A DNA stretch of 64,000 nucleotides, taken from Leptodontidium sp. MPI-SDFR-AT-0119. Its lineage: Eukaryota > Ascomycota > Leotiomycetes > Helotiales > Leptodontidiaceae. Below are positions 1-11,738 of this stretch, piece after piece. Each line of letters starts with the position of its first letter. The stretch's first letter is position 1. The position numbers and the translations under genes were made by a program. Location: NCBI GenBank assembly GCA_020726505.1, contig JAHLEZ010000026.1, forward strand, positions 620,001 to 684,000, written 5' to 3'. Under the pieces are notes generated by a model. It did not search any database. It was not told the origin of the DNA and was given only the letters and a program-made list of their open reading frames with translations.

Positions 1-1027
1 GCGCTCTTAGAATGGCATCAAGACTTACCGCCTCACCTGTCTTTCGACCATCTGAACGATCTAACAGCCCACTCCTCGCCGGAGGAAAAGATGCACGCTC
101 TTCAGGCCCTGTCGCTGCAATTGACTTACGATAATCTTGTCATCGTCATCCATCGGCCATTACTGGCTGGGCAAGGACAACCGGATCGGTCGATAGATGC
201 ACATGGAACGTCACCAGGCTCCCAATTCTCTGATGATGTTCGAGAGGTTGGCTTTAAGAGATGCCTCGGCTCTGCTCTGCGCATCTCCAATCTTCAGAGG
301 AAGCAGAACCTCTTCTACCTTGCTCGATCGAGCCACTTGGTATCTTTTCTGGGGATGAACCTCTTCACTGCCTCAGTTGTGCTCTTCATCTGCGCCCTAT
401 CCGATACATTGTCCGACATTGCCCAAGAGGCCAAACGGGGCCTGAAAAGCACACTCCAGATGCAAAAGATCCTGTCGAACCACGCTTCGCTATCATTGCA
501 ATGCAGCATGGTTCTAGAAGATTTGGTACAGCTCATTTTAAAGCGAGAGATGGAAGAAATGTTGCGTGATGATTCAGCAGGAATGGAAGGCGGTTTCCAT
601 GAAACCGTGGCCCATCGGGCGGAAGATGGAATGGATGGAGTTCAAACAGGAGACGGCGTCCAAATGCCATCTCAAGCCGGAGCCTACCCCACTTCCGCTG
701 GTGTTGCTAGTGGACAGAACCCGGACGGGTATCATTTCACCCAAAGTCTCCTGACTCTTCAGAGAGGTATTACCTACCAGGTAAAGAGACTTTGATTGAT
801 GTTGCTGACTTCCATTTCTAGTCTTTCAGGACAGCAGTGCCATGCGACATTCAATTGATGAGATAGTACCCAACCAGGATTATGGAGGCTTCATCCCTCA
901 ACACAATGGTCCAGACGCCAGCGAGATGGCTAACGCACATGATGTGGGACTCAATGAGAACATGTATACGAGAGTTGAAGACCTTGGCCAGTTCTGGCTC
1001 TGGGATACTGGCAATTTCAATTTTTAG
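1..1027 (+). CDS. Zn2Cys6 fungal transcription factor, C-terminal part (5' end outside window)
   Basis: The reading frame is open from base 1 and contains the C-terminal half of a fungal-specific regulator (motifs LTYDNLVIVIHRPLLAG, FKRCLGSALRISNLQRK). An intron at 781-829 (GTAAAG..TTTCAG, 49 bp) keeps the frame and joins a last exon ending in DLGQFWLWDTGNFNF at 1027. The DNA-binding and middle-homology regions must lie left of the window. The assignment comes from the close paralogue at 55.7-58.7 kb, which carries a CX2CX6CX5CX2CX6C cluster. It ends 21 bp from the end of the convergent polyol dehydrogenase, so a role in sugar or polyol metabolism is possible; that is inference only. Confidence 0.85.
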
Positions 1028-1048
1028 TATTAAACACACCATTATACC

Positions 1049-2260
1049 CTACGACCCATTTCCCGGCAGCCCGTCGCATTTCGGGCCGTATATGATGGTC
1101 TTGATTCCTTCTTGCCTGCTTGTCGATGCGAACGCCTCTGCCGCTGATCCGAAGTCGAAGGAATGAGTTATCAGAGCATCGAGATCTACCTTCTTACCTT
1201 CAAGCAGCTTGATGGATAATGCATAATCTCCGGGGCCATATCTGAAGCTTGCCTTATACACACCCTCTTTGGAACACAGTTCACCAACCGGGAATAGTAT
1301 ATCCGGAGCGCCTAGACCAGCCTGTACGAAGGTCCCGCCTTTCTTCAAGGCGAAGACCCCAGCCGCGATACACGCTGCCACTCCCGTTGCGTCAATCACA
1401 ACATCTGCTCCAGTCGAGATACCGCAGCCCGAAATTATCCTTTCGGCGTTCACTTCAGGAACTTCCTTCTGCATCTTGTATGTGTGCGTTGCTGCATATC
1501 GCAGAGCGAAATCTAGTCTCGAATCGACTATGTCTGTCGCGATGACAACAGACGCACCCAAAGCCCTCGAGACCGCACAACATAGGAGACCAATTGGCCC
1601 TGCTCCCATGACGAGGACTTTGTGACCCATCGACACAGATGCCAGCTTTGTGCAATGAACCGCGATACTAAGTGGTTCCACTAAAGCCCCTTCCTCAATC
1701 GATATGTGTGGCGGAAGAACAAAGCAGAAGTCCTCTGGGACTGTGTAGTATGTTGCCAGCGTCCCATCAACTGGAGGTGTCGCCGCGAACTTCATCTCGT
1801 CGCAGAGATTATATTTCCCACCTCCACAGAATCCGCAACTCCGGCATGGAACACCAGGCTCAATGGCGACTCGATCGCCCAGCTTCAGATTCTTGACTTC
1901 TGATCCGCACTGCACGATTATTCCTGCTGATTCGTGTCCTAGGACCAGCGGTTGCTCGACGACGAATGGTCCGATTTTGCCGTGTTGCCAATAGTGGACC
2001 TGGGACTATGTCAGATATCTTCTACTCAAAATGTTCGAAAGGGGATACTTACGTCGCTACCACATATTCCTGTCGCAATGATCTTGACCAACACATGTCG
2101 ACTTGTAGGTAGATTCGGTGTCGTCCGCGTCTCGTACGCGAACTCTCCTTTCTGGCGAAGCACGAACACCTGGTTCTCCTGCACCGAGTCAGTACTCGAT
2201 GGCAAGTACCCAAATAGACGTGATACTTGCCTCTGACACGCGATGCGCATGACCATTCAT
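1049..2260 (-). CDS. Zinc-dependent polyol (xylitol/sorbitol/L-arabinitol-type) dehydrogenase
   Basis: Medium-chain dehydrogenase/reductase oxidising polyols such as xylitol, sorbitol or L-arabinitol with NAD(P). Visible: catalytic zinc site GICGSDVHYW and LGHESAG, four-cysteine structural zinc loop (PCRSCGFCGGGKYNLC), dinucleotide motif GAGPIG, and an Asp after strand 2 (ATDIVDSRL), which usually favours NAD. Intron 2000-2052 is phase 0 and joins GSD to VHYW. At the 5' end, either translation starts at 2260 and a 52-bp GC-AG intron (2179-2230, GAG|GCAAGT, branch TACTGAC) is removed, giving about 368 aa, or it starts at 2256 with a GTATCA donor or no intron. The exact sugar substrate cannot be told. 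It is convergent with the regulator at the left edge. Confidence 0.9.
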
Positions 2261-3463
2261 CTTGCTCTCAACTACAGGATTGTGATCACCAATTGTTGTG
2301 CCTTTCATTTTGACGGGTTCGTAGAAATGTCCTCGGGCTTATCTTCTCGAGTTGCTCTTTCTACAGAACCAAGACGAGAGAACTGCAAATATCTAGATAT
2401 TTCAAAAGACGCCTTAATCAGTAGCTCACAATCTACCCACCTCCAACCCCTCCCCCTCGTCAAAGGTCCGCTCGCTACCTACCTGCCGTACCCGTGAATC
2501 GCCGGGTGGTGGGGATGCTCTACATCGGTTCCGACATTCCAAGACGACCCGCCAAATTGTCGGATCCGACACTTCGCCTCCGCTTTTGGGCTAGGGTAGG
2601 CCTAGAGACGGTGGGGAGTTCGTATTCGTTTCTGCCTTCAGTCCCCGCAGCGATAGTCTCATTTTTATCCCCATATCCCGTCTAGCGTGCGAAAGGGCCT
2701 TGAGGGTAACAGTTTTCGGTCCCGACATATATGCATCTTGCTTACTGTTGGACTTAGTCGAGCTTGGAACCAGGGTGGGTATTCCTGGGCTCCAGAACTA
2801 CAACCAAAATAGCAGAGGTAAGCCCCGCGTCACCAATGACGCCAAACTTGAACTAAACACAGAGAAAGTATGGCTAAGACAATGAATTACCAGGGTTGCG
2901 ATCTTACTGTTGGCATCGTCATGTAGGTTCATGAAAGTCTAACTGTCAGTCTCAAGGCAAACTCGCGCACTAGGAGCCAAAACCGCCACAGGAAATAATC
3001 ATATGGTTGGCGTATCGCTATGTGGCACGTCCATGGCCTAGAACAGACCAAAAAGGGTTCTCCTAAGTTGAACCACTGGCTCTCCTGAATTCTCTTCGAG
3101 GCTGGCTACAATACCAACTGTTGGTAGAAAGCGGCGCAACGCCGCTTTGGCGCTAGGGGGTGGCTTTTTGTGACAATAGCTCGAAAGATTGCAGTCCCCT
3201 TCATCACCTACGGATGGAGCCTCTCACGTCGGATCATTTTTATTCAGACTGCCCGCCCGTTTCTTGACAAATTCTAAACCGTTGCGGGGAGATTGTCACA
3301 CGACTTTAATGGAAGAAGTATACCACAAACTTTCTCTATATTGGTCTTCTGTGCAAATTAGATACAACTCCCCCCCGGCTCCAAAGCCATCTAACCTCCG
3401 GCCTTCTGATATTTGCGGGTTCTCGACACACACCTGACACAGCAGGACTGTCAAGACCTGCTT
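2261..3463. other. Intergenic, no supported gene
   Basis: No frame here shows a recognisable protein; the longest open frames are under 90 codons and many begin at non-ATG codons. It contains the dehydrogenase promoter side and a perfect 9-bp hairpin (AAAGCGGCG-CAA-CGCCGCTTT, 3128-3148) of unknown meaning. Confidence 0.5.
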
Positions 3464-4088
3464 CTAGTTTCCCTGCAAGAACAACTCGAGTCGATTTACG
3501 TACGCATCGGGCTCCTGCCACAAGTGGCCGTGCCCTGAGTTCGGGTAGACGTGCAGTTCAGCGTTTGGTGCTTTCTGCTGAAGAATAAAGCTGTTGACCG
3601 TTGGTGCCATGACATCATTGTGTCCGTTGGTAACCAAAACCGGTGCGTTCCAAGTCGACAGCCGGTTGAAATTCTCTCCATCGTAGGCCCATTTCGTCAT
3701 GGCCGTTATCTGATTCAAGACCCCTTGTCCGTCAAGGAACTCCTTCCGTTCCTCTCCTTCAACCTTCCGCTCGGAAATCCTCTTGAACCAGTCCTTCCCA
3801 TTGCGGACGCTGGTCTCAGATGTGTTGAAGAACAAAAATGCAAAGGGATCCCAGTCGGGCTGTCCGGGAGCACCAGCACCTTGTAAAATCTCCGGAGGGG
3901 CAAAAGCTACCCCTTCACCGACGGCAATTGGGGAGCCCGCTACCACGAGCTTATTGACGAGATCTGGGTGGTGAAAGCCAAGGTATTGTACGACCATGCC
4001 GCCCATTGAAAACCCGAGAACGTCGACTTTGGAAACATTGATTGCAGCAAGGACCCCGATAATGATCGCCGTGGAGTTGTATAGAGGA
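3464..4088 (-). pseudogene. Alpha/beta-hydrolase, 5'-truncated
   Basis: C-terminal about two thirds of an alpha/beta-hydrolase. The nucleophile elbow GFSMGG, the acid loop NGHNDVMAP and the catalytic histidine in SGHGHLW are all present. Coding similarity can be followed upstream to NSTAIIIGVLAAINVSKVDV at about 4076, then gives way to AT-rich DNA with stops, so the oxyanion HG motif and first strands are missing. An ATG at 4006 would only yield a 180-aa product starting inside the elbow. It is therefore called a truncated remnant, although a distant exon cannot be fully excluded. Confidence 0.75.
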
Positions 4089-4860
4089 AGAGATTGTATT
4101 ATAGTACTACGCGATGGGCTTCTGGGATTTTAGATCGGCTTCTCACATAGATTTTGCAAATGATAATTACTTAATAACTATTAATTGGTGTATGATGAAG
4201 GATACGCCAAATAAGTTAGTAACTTATCACACATGCCCCAACCCACAAAGCCTATCAAACCCACGACCCACCCCCGATGAAACCTCCTTGACTCGAAGCA
4301 GACCAATTTAACATCAAGTCCTATGTATCTCGTCAAGGGAAAGGAAGTTTTATGGTCTTGGCATTCGCACGCGAAATAAGGATATTCTCGATTTTTTAAG
4401 GATACGATTGCTGGCCCCGCAGGGATTAATTTTTCAGTGTACACTGTCTCGCTTTAAGGATACCTCGCAATATCCTTAGAAATCTTGGACAAAAACTGTA
4501 TTCTTACAGCGAGGTTTGACTTTAATGGTAAAGTAAAGCCACTGTGTGAAACTTTGGGTTACAATGCAACTACCGCTGTCCACCGTACTTCCTTATTATA
4601 TTCGGCCATGCTGACCCGGAGTTCAAGCGAGAGCCGACGCCACGCAGCCTGAGGTGCTTCGGTCGCCCGCAAAACTGTATGTGGTGATTGGCTTCGTTGT
4701 CAGATATATACGAAGACGAGCGGAGGTTGGCAGGTGCTACATTAAGTCCCCATTTCACTCTCGGACATTTCGCGACCCCCGCCGCGGCCGCTCCATCGCC
4801 GTCGTTTCCTCGGTGTCTCCTATCTCGAAGTTGGAACAATACCTCTCTCCAAATACTCTC
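4089..4860. other. Intergenic / upstream region of the GH5 gene
   Basis: AT-rich in 4090-4560, then more GC-rich up to the GH5 start. An upstream in-frame ATG at 4654 exists, but the 69 residues it would add are low-complexity and unlike the family, so this stretch is treated as promoter/5'UTR. Confidence 0.5.
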
Positions 4861-7259
4861 ATGTCTTCGCTACGACTGACCATCGAGGACGGCCAGTTCC
4901 GCGATGGTCACGGTAGACAAGTCGTGCTTCGAGGCCTCAACGTCGCCGCCGACGCCAAGCTCCCCAGCGGCCCCGACCTGCCCACCCACAATCGTGACCA
5001 TGATGACTTTTTTGATGGTGATAATGTCAAATTCCACAACCGCCCGTTCCCCAAGGAGGAGGCCCACGTTCACTTTTCGAGGATAAAGCGCTACGGCTAC
5101 AACACTATCCGCTATATCTTCACGTGGGAGGCCATCGAGGCTGCAGGCCCGGGACTCTACGACGAGGAATGGATCCAGCACACGATCGAGGTTCTGAGAA
5201 TAGCCAAGGAGTACGGCTTCTACATCTTTATGGACCCTCATCAGGATGTGGTCAGTCTTGCCGCTCACACATCTTCTACGCATTACATGCTAACATCGTC
5301 AAAGTGGTCTAGATTCTGTGGCGGGTCTGGTGCGCCGATGTGGACGATCTACGCCTGCGGCCTGAACCCCCTGAGCTTCGCCGCGACTGAGGCGGCCATT
5401 GTGCACAACACTTACCCAAAATCCAAAGAGTATCCTAAGATGATCTGGGCTACTAACTACTGGCGCCTCGCCGCGGCCACCATCTTCACAATGTACTTTG
5501 GCGGGAGGGACTTTGCGCCCAAGTGTATCATCAACGGCATCAACATCCAGGATTTCCTGCAGGGCCACTTCGTCGCGGCGTGCGCGCACCTTGCGAAGCG
5601 CATACATGAGGCCGGCGACCTCGAGAACCAAGTTGTTATCGGCTGGGAGAGCATGAACGAGCCGAACCGAGGTTTGATCGGATACCAGGATATCAGTGTC
5701 ATCCCGAACGCGCAGAGGTTGAAGAAGGGCTCGTGTCCGACTATGTGGCAGGCTCTCCTTACCGGGTCTGGTCGTGCATGCGAGGTGGAAACGTGGGATA
5801 TGGGCGGTATGGGCCCGTATAAGGTCGGCCGCTCGCTGGTAGATCCCCATGGCGAGATGGCTTGGCTGCCCACTGACTACGACGACTCGAGGTATGGCTG
5901 GAAGCGAGACAAGGGATGGAAGCTTGGAGAGTGTGTCTGGGCCCTGCACGGCGTTTGGGACAACAAGACCGATACCCTGCTTAAAAGTAACTATTTCGAA
6001 AAGAACCTGAATACAGGGAAGACGATCGATCTCCCGGAGTTTACTAATACCTATTTTATGCACTTATATCGTCTCTACAGAGACGTTATTCGGCCGATTC
6101 ACAAGAACTGTGTTATGCTGATGCAGTACCCGACGCTGGAGCTACCGCCTCAGATCAAGGGCACCGAGGATGATGATCCCCTGATGGCGTTCTCGCCTCA
6201 TTGGTACGACGGCATTACTCTGGTGACGAAACGCTGGAACAGGCTGTGGAACGTGGACGTTGTTGGCGTGTTGCGTGGACGATACTGGCATGAGTCCCTT
6301 TCGGTCAAAGTCGGCGAGGCGGCCATCCGCAATTGCTTCAAGGACCAGTGGGCATCATTGCGGCAGGAAGGTCTCGATCGGATGGGAAACCATCCCTGCG
6401 TCATGACCGAGTTTGGTATTCCGTACGATATGAGTGAGAAGAAGGCGTATAACACGGGTGACTATGCGGATCAGTCAGCAGCCTTGGACGCCAACTACTA
6501 TGCAGCTGAAGGGTCAGGCATGGAAGGTCACTGCCTATGGATTTACGTTGCAAAGGTACATGAATCGTCTAATAGTTGCCCACACTCGCCTACTAACATA
6601 CTTGCCAGAACACACACCAACACGGTGATTTTTGGAACGGCGAGGATCTGTCAGTCTTCTCACTGGACGATAAGATTCTACCCATGTCACCCCTCCCCCG
6701 CAGCCCATCGCCCAACCAGTCGTCAGACCTGAAGCGCAGCTCTATGAACGAAGACATCCCCGACGAGTCAACAGTCACGCCGGAAAACCTGCAGAACACC
6801 ATCACAAACCCGTCGATATCATCGGCACCGACCAAAGACCCCGAACTGACCAGCGGCCCCGGCCTTCGCGCCGCCGAAGCCTTTGTCCGGCCGGCCCCGT
6901 GCGTTGTGGCGGGCGACGTGCTGCAGTACGGCTTTGACCTGCGCGGCTGCACCTTCACACTCAAGCTCAAGGCCACCGCACCGCCCTCGGAGGCGGCACC
7001 GACAGTGGTGTTCCTGCCCGAGTTTCACTACCCGCAAGACAACTACACGGTCGAGGTGAGCTCAGGCAAATGGGCTATCAATATGGACGGCGAGGAGGGA
7101 CCCTTGGTGCAGAAGCTCAAGTGGTGGCATGCCGACGGAGTGCAGACGCTCAAGGTCACGGGGCCGGTGAGGCAGCATAACGTTATCAAGGGAACCGAAG
7201 AGGATGTGGGGTACCTAGAGCATTTCCGGAGGAATTACGCCACCTGCAGCGTTATGTAG
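4861..7259 (+). CDS. GH5 subfamily-12-type steryl-beta-glucosidase / glucosylceramidase
   Basis: Intracellular retaining glycoside hydrolase of the fungal EGCrP2/Sgl1 type, which removes glucose from ergosteryl glucoside or glucosylceramide. Exons 4861-5250, 5305-6555 and 6609-7259 give 763 aa; introns are 54 bp (GTCAGT..CAAAG, in frame, so it also reads through) and 53 bp (GTACAT..GCCAG). The start at MSSLRLTIEDGQFRDGHG matches the family N-terminus. Motifs: DPHQDV near residue 130, acid/base Glu about 249 in WESMNEPNRG, nucleophile Glu about 499 in MTEFGIPYD, and a C-terminal beta-domain with WWHADG. No signal peptide is evident. It appears intact, with high GC and regular codon use compared with its AT-rich flanks. 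Confidence 0.93.
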
Positions 7260-8045
7260 TTGCGGTTTGTTAAGAGAGAGTTGCAAAGTCTGTCTAGAGA
7301 TGTTCAGGGTCATACCGCCCACGATATTTATAGATGAGAGGCGGGAGGAGTTTTGGTAAGCATGGTATACGTTTTATCCCTAAATAAATCGTCTAATGGG
7401 AGGTAGAGCCTTGAACACCAAAGAATGAATTCCACGAGTTATCTCGCCCATCTTCTAGACCCAAATTTCCGAGTCTGTCTTCTCCTTCGCAATACTTGTT
7501 TTTACAGCCCCTTCCTCCAAGCCGAGCAGATTATTTGGTCAAAAAATGACTCTCGCTGCATTGATGCTAGGTGGCTTCGCGCTCAGCTCTGGATAGTAAT
7601 TAAGACCCTACGCAGAAAGTCGAGAGGTCTGATATAAAACTTCAGAGCATAGTCGCACTTTAGCAGAATCAATTTCCTCTTTACAGTAAGCACGTCTAGG
7701 TAATATAAACTGAGCCATACTGTCGAGAGGCCAGCTGGTTATCCCTATACAGGCACCACACCCGTAACATATCACGTGCTGACCAAGCGAACTATGTATT
7801 CATTCCCGCAATATAATCTTGACAGACAAATGCTAAGGAACAGTCAGAACAGGGCTGAAAACCAAAAGACCATTCGAGGATTGTGTAAGGGGTTGACCCC
7901 TGAGTGGACTCGGTTAGACAAGCTAGCCCCCTTTTTTTGTCCACCACGTGCCTTCGTACTTTAGCAGTATTTATCAAACACTATAAAGTCATACGCTCCC
8001 CTAAAGCCCTCTATGAATTAGAGATGAAAAGAAAAAGAGATATTA
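7260..8045. other. Intergenic, no supported gene
   Basis: Contains the 3' flank of the GH5 gene; only short frames without recognisable motifs. From about 8046 the HNWD remnant begins on the minus strand. Confidence 0.4.
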
Positions 8046-8464
8046 TATTAAGACGTTCATATAAAGCTTTTGAAATACTCCCTGACGAATGTCCTAAAAC
8101 AACAATTTTATCTAAAACAGCTTCACAAGTAGGTCGGTAATTAGTAGGTAACCAGAGAATCTTCGTAATGCCTTCTGCTAGCCAATCAGTGCACACGTGT
8201 AGAGTTGGTAGCAGCTTGCCGTTAGGTGCGAAGGCGACAGACATGACCCAGTTCGAGTGGCCCTCGAGCGTCTGGAGCGCCGCACTCCAATGCGCTTGTA
8301 CTTTGGACTTTCTTTGGATCCAGCGGGGATACACTTATCAAACGTTACTCTAACAATGCTCTTTTCTGGAGAGAAGACAAGGGCCGAACAGTATAATTGA
8401 AGGGGAGCCTGTTCAATTATTGATCGGTTATACAAGGCAAACCTCTTTGCATCATGCGTCATAT
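8046..8464 (-). pseudogene. HNWD family remnant (linker plus WD40 C-terminus), copy C
   Basis: Minus-strand fragment homologous to the C-termini of the two HNWD genes at 14.7-22.1 kb: HDAKRFALYNRSIIEQAPLQ, one WD-like unit (LEGHSNWVMSVAFAPNGK), then ILWLPTNYRPTCEA and VVLGHSSGSIS. A single missing C near 8321 shifts the frame between KCIP and RWIQRKSKVQ. It starts abruptly at about 8464, at the target duplication of the SINE-like insertion, and ends within the last motif near 8060. HET and NACHT parts are absent. Clearly a relic. Confidence 0.85.
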
Positions 8465-8477
8465 AAGGTGCGGGTGT

Positions 8478-8621
8478 TAGGGAGAATGTTCCCAAATGTA
8501 CAGTCGCAGTCTAATTCGAACTGAATTTTGTATATAATAATTAGCCACGCTAGTAGACTAGCCGTGCTACATAGTTTCTAACTAATACAGCACGTTAAAA
8601 GGAAAAAAAAAAAAGAAAAAA
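8478..8621 (+). mobile_element. SINE-like (poly-A) retroposon insertion
   Basis: A 144-bp segment ending in an A-rich tail (8597-8621) is flanked by identical 13-bp direct repeats AAGGTGCGGGTGT at 8465-8477 and 8622-8634. Target duplication plus 3' poly-A is the hallmark of target-primed non-LTR insertion. No coding capacity. It could be a SINE or a severely 5'-truncated LINE; no A/B box was convincingly seen. Confidence 0.75.
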
Positions 8622-8634
8622 AAGGTGCGGGTGT

Positions 8635-10307
8635 GCTTGCCTGGCAGTGCTGTGTCCATTTCTTTCGAATACTTTCCCACTCCGTCTGGCAGGCAGGCAC
8701 AGGATTGTATTGCAAATCTACAAGTAAACTACAATACAAGTAGGGCCAGCGACCTCCCTACCACGCTTTCCCCCAGTGATCAAGGCTTTTGCCAACTGGC
8801 TCACTATATTTCCCCTGGTTCGAAGGGTCGGCCCGGCGCACAACCTTCCCTCACGTCCCCTGCCCTGTTTGCTCCTTAAGCCCATATCAGCACACCATGC
8901 CAACTGCCCTATATGCTCTCCCTGTAGAACGACACGCGCATCCGTCCTCTCGAGCCATATAGACAATGTCCTGTGGTCTTGTACCACCTCGTCTTTGCCA
9001 TTATATGCTACGCCCCGCAGCTCGGCAAGCTGTTTCGCGTTACCTTGCCAGATCTCTCCTCTCCACAAAGCCGACCGTGTCTCGCAGGACTTGCACAAGT
9101 ATATAAACCCCTAGCCAGGCAGCGCATCTAGTGTCTTTCCGTCCCACTAACCAAAGCGTTGTTACATAGCCTCTCAACTCAATATACAGTTTGTCCCCGT
9201 AGAATCGGCAGAAATACGACCGTGGAGGCAAGAGTAGGGTTCGATCGAGGATTCGGAGGAGAAAAAGGGTTCGAGCTCGGCCTGCATCTGCATAATCTTC
9301 ATCCAACTCAGCTCAGTGTTTGTGAGCACTCGCAGTTGTCCATTGTCCAACTTATTCCGCTTCCCCCCACCCAACATTGATTCAGCCTCCGTGGCCCCAG
9401 AGGCACTCTCCTCCATCCCACCCTGCTCTTACTGCTTCACCGACCTCAAAAAGACTCTCCCTTATCCTGCTTTCCTCCCCGCAGACTCCCCTCACCATCT
9501 CTGAGCTTCAGAACGCGCTGTTCCTACGTGCTGTTGGTGGATGAAAACTCTGCACGCTAGCACCTCAGATGTGTCCTACCGACAAGAAGGGGATTGCAAT
9601 GGGATTCTCACAGTCCGCAGAGCTATTTCGTGCCGGAGGGCCAGTACCCAAGTCTGGTTCTTGTCGTTGGATGGTTTTCATCTCCATTTGGTTGGTAGTC
9701 CGCTGTTCTGGGTTGGGTAGCATATACCTTCACACCCAGTACTTCCAATTAAGGCGCAACCCTCTCCCAGCTCCAACCGCGACTTCTCTAGGCCCACTCA
9801 ATTCCAGGTTCGTAGGGCGCACGACGTACAGGTGGAATCTTCGCGCCCCAAACAAAAGTCCTAGTCTGGCACTGATGTTTTGCGCTGCAGCCCATTGCTC
9901 CATGGATTCATTCACAGAGGATAATGGAAATCCGGCACTCACACGTGCATAGTGGATCTGGTTCGATAATCCTGGCCTTGCGCTGACAGATATGCATATT
10001 GGATCCGTGAGGCGGTGTTGGTTGATGGAGTTCTCAAAAATTTTGCCGCTAGTCCCCGCTTTAAATCAGCCAGTTTTCAGCTCAACAATAGCATCAACGA
10101 AGCATCACAGCACCACACTACCGCAACTCATTCTACCTTTCCTCCCCCCTCCCGGATAAGAATCCATCCCTCGAAACTTGAGAGCAATGACAATGAGCAC
10201 TGATCCGGTCTCTTAATACGCGCATGCGAAGGAGGCGACGGAAAGAATAATACGAAAAACTTCTGTGCTCACTGGGCAAGAATCCTACTATCGACTTGAG
10301 AACCAAC
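8635..10307. other. Intergenic, pyrimidine-rich, no supported gene
   Basis: Several open frames of 60-130 codons overlap each other on both strands (for example minus 9174-9416, ATG-initiated, 80 codons), but none shows domains or splice continuity. 10130-10160 is CT-rich, as in many fungal promoters, and likely belongs to the chromodomain gene. Confidence 0.4.
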
Positions 10308-11738
10308 ATGCTTATTGACTCGTACAGGGAGGAGACTAAGATTTGTACATTCAAATCTGAGAAGCTCGTCATCGCCAGTACCCCGGAACAATTTAAAGAC
10401 CGAACGATTCAGCGACCGATGTCAACCATGCCTCCACACGACAAAAATGGTGTTATCGTCGGCATGGCTCAGATAGATAAACAGCCAAGATATGTTGTCA
10501 GTTATGCTGATATGCCCCACCTGCGCATCGGCGTCAAACCACAGAATATCTTGCGTTGGGTCTCGCAGCGTAGTTATGGAAACTGGAAGCAGAGCCAGTT
10601 GCGAGATGAAATACCCCAGGAGGACGCATTAGCCAAGGTCGGCGCAAGTAATGGGAGGCACAATATGAAGGACAAGATGCTTGCGGGGCAAGAGGAAGGA
10701 AAACTTGGCAAAAAAAGGAGGCGCTCTCTTGCTGTTGAGAATGTAGTGAACGTGACGACTATGGCACCTTCATCCGTTCCAGGTGGTAAAAACACAAACG
10801 TTTTGGATTCCGAGACCGAGGAGGAGGGCGATACTCTTGCCACAGATGGCGCTCTTGACCGTCAGCTAAATGGCTCGCTGACAAACCCATCTGAACTCAG
10901 CGTGAGGCATTCTCAATCTACAGCCTCGCCCGAATCAAAAATCTCTCCAAAGGCCAAAAAAACTCTTTTGACAGCCCCGGGAAGACAGACAAGAACATCA
11001 TCCACCAGCGCGTCAGCATCAACCACGGTTAGATATGAAGCCAAACGCCGGAGAACTTATGGCCATGCTGGGCCACACAAGAATTTAGTAGAGGCAACGT
11101 CAGTCACGAAGCTCGCATCGCGTACGAATGACTCCAGCGTCAGGAAGAGAAGCAGACCATCACCGACACGTATCTCTCCGGGAACCCATACGAAATGCCT
11201 GCAGACGACAACTCAACGAACACCATCAACTTCATCAACGCCGAAGCAAAGCGCCACTCTTCCCGCGCCTGCAGACGAAGAGGATGATGAGTCGGAGTGG
11301 GAAGTCGTCGAAGTCCTTGAGCACGAGTTACGAAAGGAGGGGAGAGGCAAGCCACATTTATACTATTACATTAGGTGGGTGGGTGACTGGGATGACTCGT
11401 GGCAGCCGGAAGAGAATGTTGGTTCCGGGGTTGTTGCTGAATATTGGCAGAAGAAACGTCGAGAGACTCAAAGGATTAATCTTGATAAAGCAGTTTCGAG
11501 AGAACCTAATGATGATCCGATGCACGTTGATGTCAATATAAACGGCGGAGGCAATAGGACGAGACATGGTCTTGATGATGGATATGAGAGCGATAAGGAC
11601 TCGCTATTCGTTGGTCCGGGACTATCTAGCCGCGGCAGTGGTATTGGAAATGCAAAGGGAAACGAAGTCGAGTTTAGTGCGGCGAGGTCATTGATGATGA
11701 TACGGACTACTAAAGCTCAGTCGGTCGATGGCGTTTGA
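10308..11738 (+). CDS. Chromodomain protein
   Basis: Single-exon frame of 476 aa from the first ATG (10308). The N-terminal half is polar and low-complexity with a basic cluster KKRRRS and an acidic SETEEEGD stretch, consistent with a nuclear protein. A chromodomain lies near residues 330-382: EWEVVEVLEHEL, then YYYIRWVGDWDDSWQPEEN and VAEYWQKKR, including the aromatic-cage type residues (W-V-G..D-W-QPEEN). Such domains read methylated histone tails or occur in retroelement integrases; no integrase or reverse transcriptase accompanies it. The complete frame next to decayed repeats suggests a functional gene, though descent from a domesticated element cannot be excluded. Confidence 0.75.
   Translation: MLIDSYREETKICTFKSEKLVIASTPEQFKDRTIQRPMSTMPPHDKNGVIVGMAQIDKQPRYVVSYADMPHLRIGVKPQNILRWVSQRSYGNWKQSQLRDEIPQEDALAKVGASNGRHNMKDKMLAGQEEGKLGKKRRRSLAVENVVNVTTMAPSSVPGGKNTNVLDSETEEEGDTLATDGALDRQLNGSLTNPSELSVRHSQSTASPESKISPKAKKTLLTAPGRQTRTSSTSASASTTVRYEAKRRRTYGHAGPHKNLVEATSVTKLASRTNDSSVRKRSRPSPTRISPGTHTKCLQTTTQRTPSTSSTPKQSATLPAPADEEDDESEWEVVEVLEHELRKEGRGKPHLYYYIRWVGDWDDSWQPEENVGSGVVAEYWQKKRRETQRINLDKAVSREPNDDPMHVDVNINGGGNRTRHGLDDGYESDKDSLFVGPGLSSRGSGIGNAKGNEVEFSAARSLMMIRTTKAQSVDGV

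Noticed and set aside
4654..4860. Upstream in-frame ATG extending the GH5 protein by 69 residues
   Set aside because: The added residues are arginine-rich and low in similarity to any GH5 N-terminus; the family begins at MSSLRLTIEDGQF.
9174..9416. 80-codon ATG-initiated minus-strand frame
   Set aside because: No homology or splice context; several overlapping frames of similar length exist there by chance.
10296..10307. Start of the chromodomain protein at 10296
   Set aside because: That codon is TTG; the first ATG in frame is at 10308.
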